Notes: a model not told the origin generated them from the sequence alone. A DNA stretch of 64,000 nucleotides from RI-231 sp041394905 (GCA_041394905.1 JAWKHJ010000005.1:62001-126000); one strand, 5' to 3'. Counted from the stretch's first letter, positions 26,138 to 38,300 are shown. Program-made: numbers and translations.

Positions 26138-26989
26138 ATGTCCTTCCGCACCATTGGCATCGTCGGCGTCGGGCTGATCGGAGGTTCGTTCGGCTTGGCG
26201 ATGCGCAAGGCGGGCTTTGAGGGTCGCATTCTGGGGGTCAGCTCCGAGCGCAGTTTGGCCGAGGGCCTACGAGCCGGTGCGATTGATCAAGGTGCAAGCC
26301 TGGAGCAGGCCGCCGCGGCGTGCGACTTGCTGTTTCTGGCCCACCCTATTCGCCGTATCCTCGAACAACTCCCCCAAATCGCCGCCATCGCCAAGCCCGG
26401 CGCTCTCGTCACCGATGCAGGCAGCACCAAAGCGGAGATCGCGCGAACGGCGGAATCCGCTTTCGCCGACAAGGCAAGCGAATTCCTGCCCGGTCACCCC
26501 ATGGCAGGCAAAGAAGGCCGGGGCGCGGCGATCGCAGACGCCAACCTTTACCGTGGCGCAACCTGGGCGCTGACTCCATTGCATACGGGAGCTCCGTCCG
26601 CGGCGGCAGCAGAACTCGAAAGCTGGCTCGGACGCATCGGGGCCCTGGTCCGTTTTTCGACGCCTGAGGAGCACGATCGTATCGTAGCGTTGACATCCCA
26701 TCTGCCTCAGGCGGTCTCGACGGCCCTGGCATCAGCCCTGGACTCGGCGCTGGAAAACCCCGAGGATCTGGCCCTCGCTGGGGGAGGGCTACGCGACATG
26801 ACACGGCTTGCCGGCAGCTCGTTCGGAATCTGGGCGGATATCTTCGAGACCAATCAGGGCAATGTGGCGGCGGCCCTAGACCGTTTGATCGCGGAGCTCG
26901 AGGGCCTCCGAGGCGAGGTTGGAACTCCCGCTGCTTCCGTGCGTTTCGAGCGTGCTCAGCAGTTTCACTCCCGGGTGAAACGCAATTAG
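26138..26989 (+). CDS. tyrA: Prephenate dehydrogenase
   Basis: The 283-residue protein oxidatively decarboxylates prephenate to 4-hydroxyphenylpyruvate. A Rossmann site IGIVGVGLIGGSFGLAMRKAG is followed by VTDAGSTKAEI, PGHPMAGKEGRG (conserved His and Lys) and ALTSHLPQAVSTALA. It is near the lower size limit and has no ACT regulatory domain, so feedback by tyrosine, if any, acts through another site. It ends the aromatic cluster; a 113-base gap follows. Confidence 0.93.
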   Translation: MSFRTIGIVGVGLIGGSFGLAMRKAGFEGRILGVSSERSLAEGLRAGAIDQGASLEQAAAACDLLFLAHPIRRILEQLPQIAAIAKPGALVTDAGSTKAEIARTAESAFADKASEFLPGHPMAGKEGRGAAIADANLYRGATWALTPLHTGAPSAAAAELESWLGRIGALVRFSTPEEHDRIVALTSHLPQAVSTALASALDSALENPEDLALAGGGLRDMTRLAGSSFGIWADIFETNQGNVAAALDRLIAELEGLRGEVGTPAASVRFERAQQFHSRVKRN

Positions 26990-27102
26990 GTTCCTAGTTG
27001 GCCCGCCTAGCCCTCCGCCGGATCTAAGAGGGATTCACGAGCGCCGTTACGGGAAAGAGCCTTATGGGTCGGGTCTCGGAAGTACTCTAAGCTGGGTCTA
27101 CA

Positions 27103-30100
27103 GTGCCGTCACTGACCCTGCGAATCGAGCACGGTTGCGCCCGCGCGCAGAGGGGATTTTTACGTCTCCAACTGCGAAATGACTCGGTCAACGTTTTCGA
27201 CCTCGAGACGGTCTTCCGTTACTCGATCAGCCCCGGCGACCGCGAAAAGCTGCGGTGGTACTGGGAGGAGTTTCTCGACAATCCCACCGGCTCGGCCGAT
27301 CATTCGGCCCATCAAGTACGGCAACGTCTGATCTCGCTTGGAGAGGAGCTTTTCGAGGCGGCCCTGGGCGGAGATCGCGCGCAGAAGCTCTGGACGCAGA
27401 TCGCGGCCTCGCTCGAAGAGATTCGCATCGAGATCGTTAGCCCGCCGGTCGACGAACAGCCGCCTTTGCCGTGGGAGCTGCTACGCGACCCGGCCACGGG
27501 ACGCTGGTTGGCGACCGAGTGCCGCTCTTTCGTGCGGGGCGCGGTCATTCCGCTCGAGGAGCCGCTATTTGCGCCCGACGACTCACAGCAGCTGCGAGTG
27601 CTCGGGCTACTGGCGCCGCCGGCAGACCTGGGCGAAATTCAGTTCCGGTCGGTGTTCCGCGATCTCCTGCGACGTAGAAAAGACACGCGCATCCGGTACG
27701 ACGTGCTGCGGCCGCCGACGCTCGGGCGACTAACGAGTGTTTTGCTGGAAGCCGAGTCTTTGGGCGAGCCCTATCATGTCGTCCATCTTGATGGCATGGG
27801 CGTCTATTCGGACCTGACCGAAGACGACAGATTGACGCCCGCGCTCCAGCGTGCGGCCCGCTCGCGTGGGGAAGATGTCCGGCCGGGCAATCGCGGCTAT
27901 CTAGTCCTCGACCACGCGCAAGACAGCTCGCGCATGCGCCTGGTGGACGCAGCTTCACTCGCCGACGCCATGGGCGAGGCGCGTGTTCCGGTCATCGTGC
28001 TCAACGCCTGCGTCACTCCCGCAGGCGAGGACAGCACGGAACGGCGCAAAGCGTTCAAGACGGGCGCAGCCTTCCAAGCCGTTGCGCAAGATTTAACCGA
28101 GTTTGGTTTAAGCGCGGCCGTGCAGACTCCATACAGCCTCGAGCCTGAGGCGCTGGCGCAGTGGCTGGAAACCTTTTACTCGAGCTTGGCTGACGGAATT
28201 TCAGCCGGCGAGGCTGCGCGCGCAGCGCGCAAGCTCAGCGAAAGCGAGTCGCAGCGCTCGATCGCGTTCGACCCGGTCGAACGCGTTGATTGGTGCGTGC
28301 CGGTTGTTCACGAGTCGATCCCGGCCCCGGTGCTGAACCAGTCCGCCGTACATGAATCGGGAGGAGGGACGCAGGATCCGTTCAAGACCGATCCATTGGC
28401 GGTGATGCGCGACGACGTCGTCGTGAATTTGGACCGGTTGTTCCAGGGCGCGGCGTGCGTGCTACTGCACGGACCTGCCGGCAGCGGCAAGACACACACC
28501 GCGAACGAGTTTGCCCAGTGGCTGCGGCGCACGCAAGGACTGGAAGGTCCCGTGCTGCATAGCACCCTCGCGCACCGCCGCTCTCTCGGTTCGCTACTCG
28601 ACCACCTGGCCGCATTCTTCCAGGGCGCGCTCAAGAAGACAGGCCTGGAATGGGAGCGCATGGATATCGAAGAACGCTTCGATACTGCGATCTACATCAT
28701 GAACCAGATCCCGATTCTTTGGGTCTGGGACAGCGTCGAATCAATTTGCTCGCAGCCCTCACGCACAACCGGGGCCTGGGACGAAGAACAGCAAGAGTTG
28801 GTCAAGGAGTTCCTCGAATCCTGCACCGAGACGCAGGCGCGTATTCTGCTGATTTCGCGGGATGAAGAAGAGTGGCTAGCGAAATCAGTTCGTCGCGCTG
28901 CGATGAAGCCGCTCGCCGAACGGGAAGGCATCCTGCTCGTGCGCAAGCTGCTCGAGGAATCCGGCGCATCGACCACCGACATGACACGGTTCCGTCCGTT
29001 GGTCGAGTACTCCGAAGGCAACCCTCTCGCGATGCGGCTGTTGACCTGCCAGAGCCAAGCCGAGAAGGCGCTCACGGCCAGCCAGATGGCGGACGATGAC
29101 CGAAAAGCTTTCCGCTCTAGGCGGAGAGCCGGTGGCCGCCGCACTCTCCTACGTGCTGCAAGCAGGCTTCACGCCGCAGGACCACGACGTGCTCGCGCTC
29201 TTGCGGCTGTTCAAGATCGGCGTGGACCTTGACCGCGTAGCCGCGATGGTGGCCCCACACCGCTCGTGGGCGCTTGGCGAGCTCGCCTCGCAACTGCAAC
29301 GCTCCAAGGTCAAAGGTGTGGACTCACCGATCGAGCGCGCCAAACGGCTGGGATTGCTGACGGCTGAAGACCCGAAATTCTATCGCATTGAGCCGTCGCT
29401 GCACGGACGCTTGGAAGAGTTGTTCCAGGCGCGCTACCCGGGTTCGGCTGAACCGTCTAGGCCGCATCTGGAAGCAAAGGCTTCGCGCCGATCGGTGCTC
29501 AGCGGCGCCTTCCAAACCGCACGCTTCCGCCGGGACGCGGCCGCAGATGCCAAGAAGACCGCGGAGGAAGAGCTCGCCGCGCTCGGCGAACCGGACTCAA
29601 ACAAAGCGGAGAAGGCTACCCGCGCCTTCGTGCAGGCCTACAGCGACTGGGGCCGCCGCGTGGCGCAAGAGATGCGCACCGGCCAGACCGACGCTCTCAT
29701 TCGCGTCGAGCGCAACGAGGCGAACCTGCTGCACGCCTGCTCGCTCGCCCGCGCTCGCGAATGGTGGGACGTCACCGTCGGCCCGCTGCAGGCGCTCGGC
29801 TCACTGTACGAACAGACCGGCCGCGCCACGATCTGGCAAGAGCTCGTGGAAGATTTGGCGATCGATTGTGTCGATCCACGCACCCGTGGCCCGCTGAAAG
29901 GGCGCGACGAGTTCTGGCGCGCCGTCATCGAGCAGCGTATCCGTCTGGCGATGCGACAGGGCAGCTACACCTGGGCGCTCGAATTGCAGAAGGTGGCGGC
30001 CGGATGGGATCGCGATCAGGTGGAAGGCGCAATCGGGCTGCCGTTCGAGGAGCTCGACATCCGCCAGCGAGCGGGACTGCTAAATCTTGCGGAATCCTTG

Positions 30101-30838
30101 AATCGCCTGGGGGCGATTGCGCGATCCGATGCGGCGCCGCTGCACAGCGTGGAGCAGGAAGCAATCGAGCTCTGCGAGAACCTCGGTGAGGATATTCGAG
30201 CAGCCGACTGGGCCTATGACTTGGCGCTCAACTACACCGAAGCGCCCGGTATTCGCGACCTGAGCCGCGCCGAGAAGTGGCTGCGCAGAGGTCTCGAGTA
30301 TCTGCCCGACCAGCATCCGGCCAAGGCACGGTTTCTGGCGGCCCTTGGACAGGTCTCGTGGGAGCGTTTTCGCGCGGCGCGCCAAAGCGAGCGGCCGGAG
30401 TCTGAGCTCATTCGTCACTTGGCTGACTCGCGTCAGTATTACCAGCGCGCCATCGAGCATGACGCTTCGAGCGACTACGAGAGCCTGGCCAAGCACAACC
30501 TGCAATATGGCCACGCCTCATACTCGATGGGCGACATCGACCGTGCATTGCCGCACTACCGCGAGGCAATCCGCTACGACCAGTTACGGCGCAACACCTT
30601 CGGCGCAGCCAAGACGCGCTTCAACCTCTCAATCGCGCTACGCGACGTGGGGCGGCTAGGCGAATCGCGCAAGTACGCGGTGGCGGCGTTTGGCGAGCTG
30701 CAACGTATTGACGGACCCGTCTCAGAGGATCTGTTCGAGCGCGCACGCAAGCTGGTGATGAACATCGAGGCGCGGCTGGAAGAAAAGCGGAAACGCCGCA
30801 ACCGCGACGACGCGGCAGTTGGCAGCCGCTGGTCGTAG
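27103..30838 (+). CDS. CHAT-domain STAND ATPase with TPR repeats (NLR-like), one frameshift
   Basis: Joined across a +1 shift near 29100, the product is about 1245 residues. Residues ~110-410 form a CHAT (caspase-like) domain: LPWELLRDPATGRWLA, VVHLDGMGVYSD, VIVLNACVTPAGE with candidate nucleophile C303, and the closing WCVPVVHES. An NB-ARC/STAND-type ATPase with P-loop GPAGSGKT (457-464) and a Walker-B-like ILWVWDSVE follows. A helical arm then leads to a C-terminal TPR region (~900-1220; HNLQYGHASYSMGDIDRALPHYREAI). The usual CHAT GHG reads GMG (M232 at 27796-27798). In one frame, SQMADDD runs into nonsense; in the next, EKLSALGGEPVAAALSYVLQAGF resumes. It stands alone, with no adjacent effector or substrate gene. 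The architecture suggests a ligand-sensing TPR, an ATPase switch and a protease effector, as in cell-death or phage-defence proteins. This is inference. Confidence 0.75.
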
Positions 30839-30843
30839 GTCGG

Positions 30844-32541
30844 TCAAGAAGGATCGACGATTCCGGCCTGCTCGTCGACCAGGATCGTCCGGTTGGACTC
30901 GATGTCGGAGAAGAGCTGCTTCTTGCCGCTCGGCCACTCGATCTCCACAGCGTCAATCATAAGGTCGTCGCCCACCCCGAACGTCAATACGCTCTCGCTC
31001 TGCGATAGGTAGCTCGACCCGGTGCGCAACATGCGGCGCTGCACCCCCGACTGGCTGCGCACCACGACGACCGCGCCGCGTCCATTTCGATTTGAGACCA
31101 CGCCGCGCAGCATGACGCGCAGATGCGAGTTGGCGTTGCCCCCGTCATTGCGATATAGATACGCCGGTCCGTCGTTGGTGGTGATCACCAAGTCTTCGTC
31201 GCCATCGCGATCGTAGTCCGCGTAGGCGGCCCCGCGCGCGACCAAGGGACGCGCAAGCTGGTCGCCCACTTCGCTCGTCGCCAGCACGAAGCGCCCGGCC
31301 CCGAGGTTGCGGAACAGCTGCGGGGACTGCGCATAGGTCACCTTGGGCTGCACGTTGTTGATCTCTTCGTCGAGGTGGCCGTTCGCCAGAAAGATGTCGA
31401 GTAAGCCGTCCAGATCGTAGTCGAAGAAAAACGCGCCAAAGGTGAGCGTCAGCAGCGTCTCCCGGCCGACGGCGCTCGAGGGGGCCTCGTCGACAAACAA
31501 CCCGTTGCCCTCGTTGTGGAACAGGTTGAGCATCTCGTTGGAGAAGTTGCCGACCAGTAGATGCTCGCGCCCGCTGCCGTCGTAGTCCGCCGCATCCACC
31601 CCCATCGCACCGCGAGCCTTGCCGTCCTCGGCGAAGGCGACGCCGGCCGTCAACCCGATGTCAGTGAACGTGCCGTCGCCGTCATTCTGGTAAAGCTTGT
31701 TCGGCTCGGTGTCGTTGGCCTGGAACAGGTCCGGCCAACCATCTCGATTGAAGTCGAAGACGACGACGCCAAGGGCTTTGCTGGTTGGGTCGGCCACGCC
31801 GGCCGCTTCTGACACGTCCTCGAAGGTTCCATCGCCTTTGTTGCGGTAAAGCTTGGAAGCGACGCCGGAGTAAGACTCGGGTGTGCAATAGGTTTTGACC
31901 GAGCCGTCGAGCGTACACCACAAGTCCTGCTCAGGGCTCCACTGCACGTAGTTGTTCACAAACAGATCGAGGAAGCCGTCCTTGTCGTAGTCGACGAACA
32001 CGGCGCTCGTGCCCAGAGCGGGGTTGGCGATTCCGGCCGAGGCGGCGACTTCTTCGAAGACACAGTTGCCACGATTGCGGTAGAGCCGGTCGGGGCCGTA
32101 GGCCGTGACGTAGAGGTCGACATCGCCGTCGTTGTCGTAGTCCGCCGCCGCGGCGCCGAGCCCGTAGAAGCTCTGCGCTAGGCCCGAGGCTTGAGTCTCG
32201 TCGCGGAATTTGCCGTCTTCGGTGTTGACGTAAAGCTTGCCCGTGGGGTTCTCGCCGGCTTCGAGGAAGGAGCGGCTGTTGACGAAGTAGAGGTCCGCCC
32301 AGCCGTCCTGATTGCAATCGAAGAAGGCGACGCCGGAACCGAGCGTCTCCGGCAGAAGCTTCTTGCCCGAGCGTCCGTTGAAATGTTCGAAGTCGATGCC
32401 GGCCGCAGCGGTGGCGTCGCTGAAGACGACGTTGCTGCGCTCAGTGGTTGCAACGGCAGGCGTCTCGGCGGTCTCCGGCTCGGCGCTACAAGCGGCCAGG
32501 AGAGCTACGGAGCACAAGGCAAAGGCGCGGGCGTTAGTCAT
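30844..32541 (-). CDS. CRTAC1-like FG-GAP/UnbV lipoprotein
   Basis: From ATG 32541 the 565-residue product has a lipoprotein signal (ALCSVALLAACS). A beta-propeller of FG-GAP/VCBS repeats follows, each with a calcium-binding D-x-D-x-D-G loop (DCNQDGWADLYFVN, DYDNDGDVDLYV, DYDKDGFLDLFVN, DFNRDGWPDLFQ, DYDLDGLLDIFLAN, DYDRDGDEDLVITTNDG). A C-terminal ASPIC/UnbV domain (RGAVVVVRSQSGVQ ... VEIEWPSGKKQ) ends it. The start overlaps the stop of the multihaem gene (ATGACTAA), fixing it over the upstream ATG 32589. Likely surface- or periplasm-facing; the function of the family is unknown. This frame is intact, unlike its upstream neighbours. Confidence 0.88.
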   Translation of the reverse strand: MTNARAFALCSVALLAACSAEPETAETPAVATTERSNVVFSDATAAAGIDFEHFNGRSGKKLLPETLGSGVAFFDCNQDGWADLYFVNSRSFLEAGENPTGKLYVNTEDGKFRDETQASGLAQSFYGLGAAAADYDNDGDVDLYVTAYGPDRLYRNRGNCVFEEVAASAGIANPALGTSAVFVDYDKDGFLDLFVNNYVQWSPEQDLWCTLDGSVKTYCTPESYSGVASKLYRNKGDGTFEDVSEAAGVADPTSKALGVVVFDFNRDGWPDLFQANDTEPNKLYQNDGDGTFTDIGLTAGVAFAEDGKARGAMGVDAADYDGSGREHLLVGNFSNEMLNLFHNEGNGLFVDEAPSSAVGRETLLTLTFGAFFFDYDLDGLLDIFLANGHLDEEINNVQPKVTYAQSPQLFRNLGAGRFVLATSEVGDQLARPLVARGAAYADYDRDGDEDLVITTNDGPAYLYRNDGGNANSHLRVMLRGVVSNRNGRGAVVVVRSQSGVQRRMLRTGSSYLSQSESVLTFGVGDDLMIDAVEIEWPSGKKQLFSDIESNRTILVDEQAGIVDPS

Positions 32542-35325
32542 CGGAGCCGCCCATGCGGACAGACGCGCCGGCGAGCGGGGCGGAGACATGCTCGTGGATG
32601 GCCTGGCGCTCGTTGTTGTCCTCGAGGCTGCGCTGGCGCTGCGCGAAGGTCCGCATTTGAGAAGCCTCGTCAGCCTTGAAGCGGCGGAAAAGTTTCTCGG
32701 CCTGCTCGGCGCGCTCGAGATCGCCGAGTCCGCGGTAGCTGAGCATGCGCGTGTAGTGCATCTGTAGGTCCTCGGGGTCGATCCGGGCTACCCGGTCGAG
32801 GACCTCCACCGCTTCAGCGTACTTCTTTTGCAGGAACAGAATGCGTGCGATGTCGTTGAGGACGACACGGTCGCGAGGGTAGTCGGCCTCGGCGCGCCGT
32901 AAGGCGGCCAGAGCCTGATCGTACTCGCCCAAAGACTTGAGGATCTGGGCGTGGAAGTAGTGCACACGAGCAAGGTCAGGACCAAGCTCGAGAGCCTTCT
33001 CGACCCATGGCCGAGCCGTCTCGGTCTGGCCCTCTTCGATGAGCGTGCGAGCGACGTTCAGGTAGCCGTCCGCCCAAGCGGGTTTGGCCTCGGTCACCCG
33101 CGTGAACGCATGTTCGGCCCCGCGCAAGTCCCCTTGCAACAGCAGGCCGATACCGTAGTCGTTCCAGCGCACGGCATCTTCTTCGGCCGTTGCGGCGCGC
33201 CACTCGGTTTCGCCGGGCCCCAGCGGGAGCTCGAGCGTGGTGGTGGCGAGCGTGGTGATGGGCAGCGCCGGAATGCGGTTCTTGATGGCCCCGGAGACGT
33301 TACCCGGAATATCGGCGGCGCGGAATGTATATGCGCGATCGTCGAAGCCCTTCGCAAACATCGCCGGGTCCTGAGACTCCGCGACGCCCGCGTAGGAGAA
33401 CTCCGTGTAGTAGCGCGAGAACTTGCGGTAATGCAGCTTCGCTTCAAGCGTGATCGGCCCTTCGGCCCAGTCCGGAATGTCGACGATGTAGTGCGACACG
33501 TCCGCAGCACCCGGAGGAATCAGCCGGGCGTACAGCAGACTGCGGGTCTGGAAGGCGTTGCGCTTGTTCGCAACGTTGCCGTGCTCGTCGAGCATGACCG
33601 AGCGGAAATAGTGCGCGCCAGGGTCGACCTTGCCTTCGCCGTCCTGCTCAACGGCGCCGCTGAGAAAGACGTCGCGGCCGGAGGCGTCCTTGCCGTGTAA
33701 CTCGACCCAACAATCCACCGAATCGATCGTGCCGCCCGGGAAGAAGTGGCCGACCGAGCGCGTGCGGACGACGACGTCGACCTTGACGCGATCGCCCGGT
33801 GCAAACACCGGTTTTACGCGGTCAAGCGGCGCAGCCATCTGGCCTACGTCCCGCAACACGACCGGCCCATGGCCGCCGGCGGACTCCTCGCCCACGCCGA
33901 ACGTAGTGGCGACTTGCTGCGAGGCGTCGCCGCGCCGGCGCCATCTCGGGGCATCCACCAGCGCCTCGGCCGGACGCAGCGAAGATGTCGACAGACACGA
34001 TGTCGTCGCCAGGAACTCCTCAACCACACGCAGTTGCTCGTCGTCGCCATTGACGTGGGGCAGCGCGGTGTTGGCTGCCGGGAAGCGATGCGAATGCACT
34101 TGCCCGTCGGCGCCCTTGTCACCAGAGGGAGTGAGCGGCATGTGGCAGTCTGCCACTCCTTTGAGGCCGCCGGATAGTAGAACAGGCGCGCTCCCTGGCC
34201 GGAGACGCCGCTCGCCTGCCACGAGTCGTACTCGTTGAAACCAGCAGATAACGGTAGTCGTTCACCAGCACGTCGAGATGCACCTTGTGGCAAGCCAGGC
34301 AGTACTCGCGGACGTCCTTCATGAACGGCTTGAGGAAGGCGCGGCGGTGCGCGGCAGGGGCCGTTGGTGACGTGCTTCTGTACGGCGCGGATGACAGCGT
34401 TGTCACTTGTTGCCAGCCCGTGCAGCTCGGGGTACTCCATGACAAAGCCCGAGTTGCCCATGGTGTCGTTGACCTTGACCATGGCGTGGCATGACATGCA
34501 GCCCAAGCCAGCGTGCGCCTGCGGCGTGTCGATTTGATCCTTCACCGGCTGCTCGAAACGGCCGTTGAAAAACATCGCGTGGTCATGGCAGGCGGCGCAC
34601 ACTTCGAGGCCTCACGGCCCGCCGGTGACGTCCTGCATATACTCGATCGAGCTTGCGATAGAACTGGTTGTTGAACGAAGAGAAGTGGTGCGCGGAGAAT
34701 GCCACTGATCGTAGATGTCGGAAGTGACACTCCTGGCAAGCCTCGATTCCATGAAGAAATCCGATGGAATGTAGTCGCCCGTGTTGGTGTTCGACGAAGA
34801 CGGAAGAAGGGCGAGGACTGCCCGGGAGCCTTCTTCATACATGCTCATCGGCAGGTTGAGCGGGTTGACGATGTGGTCGCCTTCGCGAGGCATGGCGGTC
34901 GCGCATCAAGCGGTGAGCGGAAAAAGCCAGCGCCACGACAAGCGCTGCGGCGAGTGACGCGGCCCAAGCTAGGCGCATTGCGCCACGCCCACGCAGCCAA
35001 CAGAGCGGCGCCTAAGAAACCGGCGGCCCCGTGCGCGATCACCACGCTCATGTTCGGACCCGTCGCGCCGATCCAGGCCAGCAGCGCCGAGCAATCCGCA
35101 AACCGAGAGTGCGACGTAGGTCAGCTTTGAGCAGCTGCTGCCTCGATTGCCGGGAGTGCGCACGAACCACAGCAACGCCAACAGCCTGCGAAGCCCAGCG
35201 CAATGTGCAACAGAACATTGCTGATGTAGAAAAAGGTTCAGCGCCGGGAACGCCCATAGCCAGCCCGAGTTGAGCACGAGCAGGACAGACGCGGCGCTGA
35301 GAAGCTGGGCGCGTCTCATTCTCAA
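32534..35325 (-). CDS. Multihaem cytochrome c with C-terminal TPR, many frameshifts
   Basis: The N-terminal part has hydrophobic membrane segments (RAQLLSAASVLLVLNSGWLWAF, KLTYVALSVCGLLGAAG). c-type haem motifs are spread over three frames: CQECH (34738-34724), CAACH (34599-34585), CMSCH (34500-34486) and CLACH (34301-34287), plus a site near 34155 reading VADCH that becomes C-A-D-C-H if one base is restored. From about 33850 one frame is open to the stop and holds a beta-rich domain (VVRTRSVGHFFPGGTIDSVD), then TPRs (DLRGAEHAFTRVTEAKPAWADGYL, ALAALRRAEADYPRD). Such proteins are exported electron carriers; the TPR end may dock a partner. Boundaries at the N-terminus are approximate. Confidence 0.6.
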
Positions 35326-35399
35326 TGCAGTGGCGGCGCTAGCGAAAGCGCCTTCCGACTGTGCTTAGGTCCTGCGATAGGAGGCGTGACTATCTGTGT

Positions 35400-38300
35400 T
35401 CAGAGAAACCTCGCCGCGGAGCCGTCGTAGGGATAGCTCGACATCTCGAGTGAAATGGCAGCGGCTCCGCCACCTTCAATCGCCGAACGCTGTGTTCGCG
35501 TCGTTTTCCTTAGCCCAACCGTCGACGAAGAGCAGGTAATCGCGAGTGTATCCGGGCTGAGGTGCGGGTAGATCAGCGCCAAATCGCAGCACCACTTCAT
35601 CACCCGCGCCCAAGATGACATAGCGGTCGTCAATTGCGGAGACCAGCTCCTCAACCGGACCGAACGGTATGGGAGCCTGAGTGGGATCCCAGTTCGACGA
35701 AAGCCGCGCCTGCGTAGATAAACTTCCCTTCCGGCTGCAAGCGATCCGGGTGGATGACGTTCTGCGAAAAGCCCCGGAAACGCAGCGTGGCCTCGATTCA
35801 GAGGCGCTTCGGCTTGCTTCACGCCGGGGTCCGCCACGCCGTCGGCGGCAAAGATCTGTCCCAGTAGACGCACACGTTGGTCAGGATGCGCACCTCGCGC
35901 GAGGCCGAGAGGAACTTGCCTGAAAGATCGACCGCCATGGTGCGCGGGCGTCCGCCGGGCAGGCCAAGGTCGTCGATCGACCGTGCGCCACTCGCTTGTT
36001 GGTCCCGCACCTGCAGCACGGGCGGGTGGAGAGTGCCTTGCCTGGCGTTTGCGAGCCCGCAACGATGGTCCGAGGCGTCGGCCCAATCGACCCATCCATT
36101 GAGGAAAGAGCATCGCTCCTTCTCTGCCCTCGAGGCCCACGAGTCGAGGGTCAGCTCGTGCATCTCGGCCGTGTTGCGAAACGTACGTTCGAAGCCATCC
36201 ACGTAACGCCCGTCGCGCTTGGAGACGTAGCGCTCGAGCACGTCGCGGCCTTTTCCATCGCGTGCGCGTCACGGGCGAATCTTCTGCTCCTCGCGCACGC
36301 CGAAGAGCTTGAACTGCGGAAAAGGCGAGCGCCTTGAACTTCTCGTTGGTGTAGACGTCCACCCCAGCCGGGCGGTCGATGGCAAGCAACCGGATCTGGT
36401 CGAGATAAGCGACCTCGCGCAGCTCTTCGGTAATGCGCACTTCGAGCGCACCGTCGCGTTCGACCAGTTGGTCGCCGCGCAGGTAGACGTACTCGTCGTG
36501 GTCGACGGGAAAGAACTCGCCGCCCAGGCTCGCGCCCAAGAGGCGCTACGCCGAACACCTCGCTGATGTACTCGTACTCACGGCCGTTCCAGGTGAAGAT
36601 CATCGGACAGGAACCGGACGGCCGCGGCTTCTCCTCGAACGAGCGGACCGCTCGTCGGCTGCGCGATCTCGTTCTGGATCATGCCGTTGGCCCAAGTCAC
36701 GCGAATGGTGTCGATCGTCTGCTCGTCCGCGACGCCGACGTGCAGCGGCACCCACTGTGTAGACCTGCTTGTGATAGACCGGGCCGGCCTTGACCTCGAC
36801 GCGCGATCCGCGCGCCAGCTTGGCGCTCTTCACGCCGGTAAGCGTCAGATCGAAGCCACGACCGACCTTAGCCGATGTGTTGCGCGCGAGATGCACGGCA
36901 TCGTCGACGCTCACCACGACAGGTCCACTTTGCCGTCGCCATCGAAGTCCGCCGCAACATCGGCTTGCGCGGCAGGCAAGCCCTGCGCCTTGGCGTTCTC
37001 CACGTCGTATTTGCCCTTGTTGAAGTCGACGGCCCCGGCGGCGTAAGCGTCGGCCCAGCCGCGGTTCTGCACGTCGGCAGCGGAAACGCCGTCGAATTGC
37101 CCTTGGCGGTGCGTCAATGTTGCGCAGGATCGTGGTCTTGCCCGCGGCGGTCACCGCCACGTCCGAAACCCGTCGGTGTCAAAATCCACGGCCTCGAGCC
37201 GCCCAGGGCCGTCGCCCACGATCACTCCGCTCACGGTTTGCATCGTCGTAGCGGCCCAGCTTGCGGTCTTGATGCACCGCCACTCTGGTGCCATACACGA
37301 CGACGAGGTCGTTGCCGTTGTCCTTCATAGAGCTCGACCGCCAACGCAGCCCGCGCGCGTTGCCCGCGGAACGGAAACGCGACCGCGTCGCCGAGAAGCG
37401 CTCCGCCGGCGTTGAGCAGAAGCTTGCTCTCTCCGCCGAGCAGGAACAGATCGTCGGAAATCGTTGTCATCGTCGAAATCGTGCCACAGGCAGGCGTCGA
37501 AAGCCCCGCCAGCGACGGATTTCGCAGCAGCCATCGTTCCTTCGGCGTTCATCGCCACAGCACCGCCGGAGGGCCGGCGAGGCACAGGTCTGGCGGCGAC
37601 CATCATTGTTGGGATCGCCCGCCGCGGCTGTCCGCGTAGGCCAGGCGCCTCGAGCTTCGCGACCGTCGGCCCGGACCGCGTAAAGCGCACCAGCTGCGTG
37701 TCCGCGCCGCGCCACGCATCCGCAAAGCGGTCGCCGTCGAGTTGCGGGGTCAACACGCCAGCCGGTCCGTCGCCTTCGAGCTTCACAAGCTCTTTCGTCT
37801 CAAAAGCGGTCCCCGGCGCGACAGCGGGTGCTTCGAGCAGCTCCGCCGGTCGTAAAGCTCGGAATAGAAGCTCCAGTTCACGTCCTCATCGAGGCCGGTC
37901 TCATCTTGCAGCTTCTTCAAGCGCGCTGGAACTCGTCGAGCTCCTGCTTGGCTTGGCGAGCGCGGTCGTCGCGGCGCAACAGGTTATAGAGCTGGAAGTG
38001 CGGAGCAGCGAGGCTGGGATCGAGCTGGCCGCAAGCTCGAACTTCGCCGCGCGTCGGCATCGCGGTCTTCCTGCTTGTAGAGCTGCCCTAGGTTGTAGTG
38101 GACTTTCGCCTCGTCCGGGGTAGACTCGGCCATTTTTTCGAACTGCTCGATGGCCTTGGCGCGTCGCCTGCCTTCTTTGTATTCGACACCGAGGTTGAAG
38201 TAGGTGTGCGGCAGCGTAGAGGGCCTGTTGCTTACCAGGACAGGCTCCGCAAATGCCCGGCTCAACCTGGCCACGCGCAGAAGCGCCAAGGCGTAGTTCA

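Noticed and set aside
29090..29130. Programmed ribosomal frameshift in the CHAT gene
   Set aside because: The change is +1 with no recognisable slippery site or stimulator, and similar shifts occur in many unrelated genes here.
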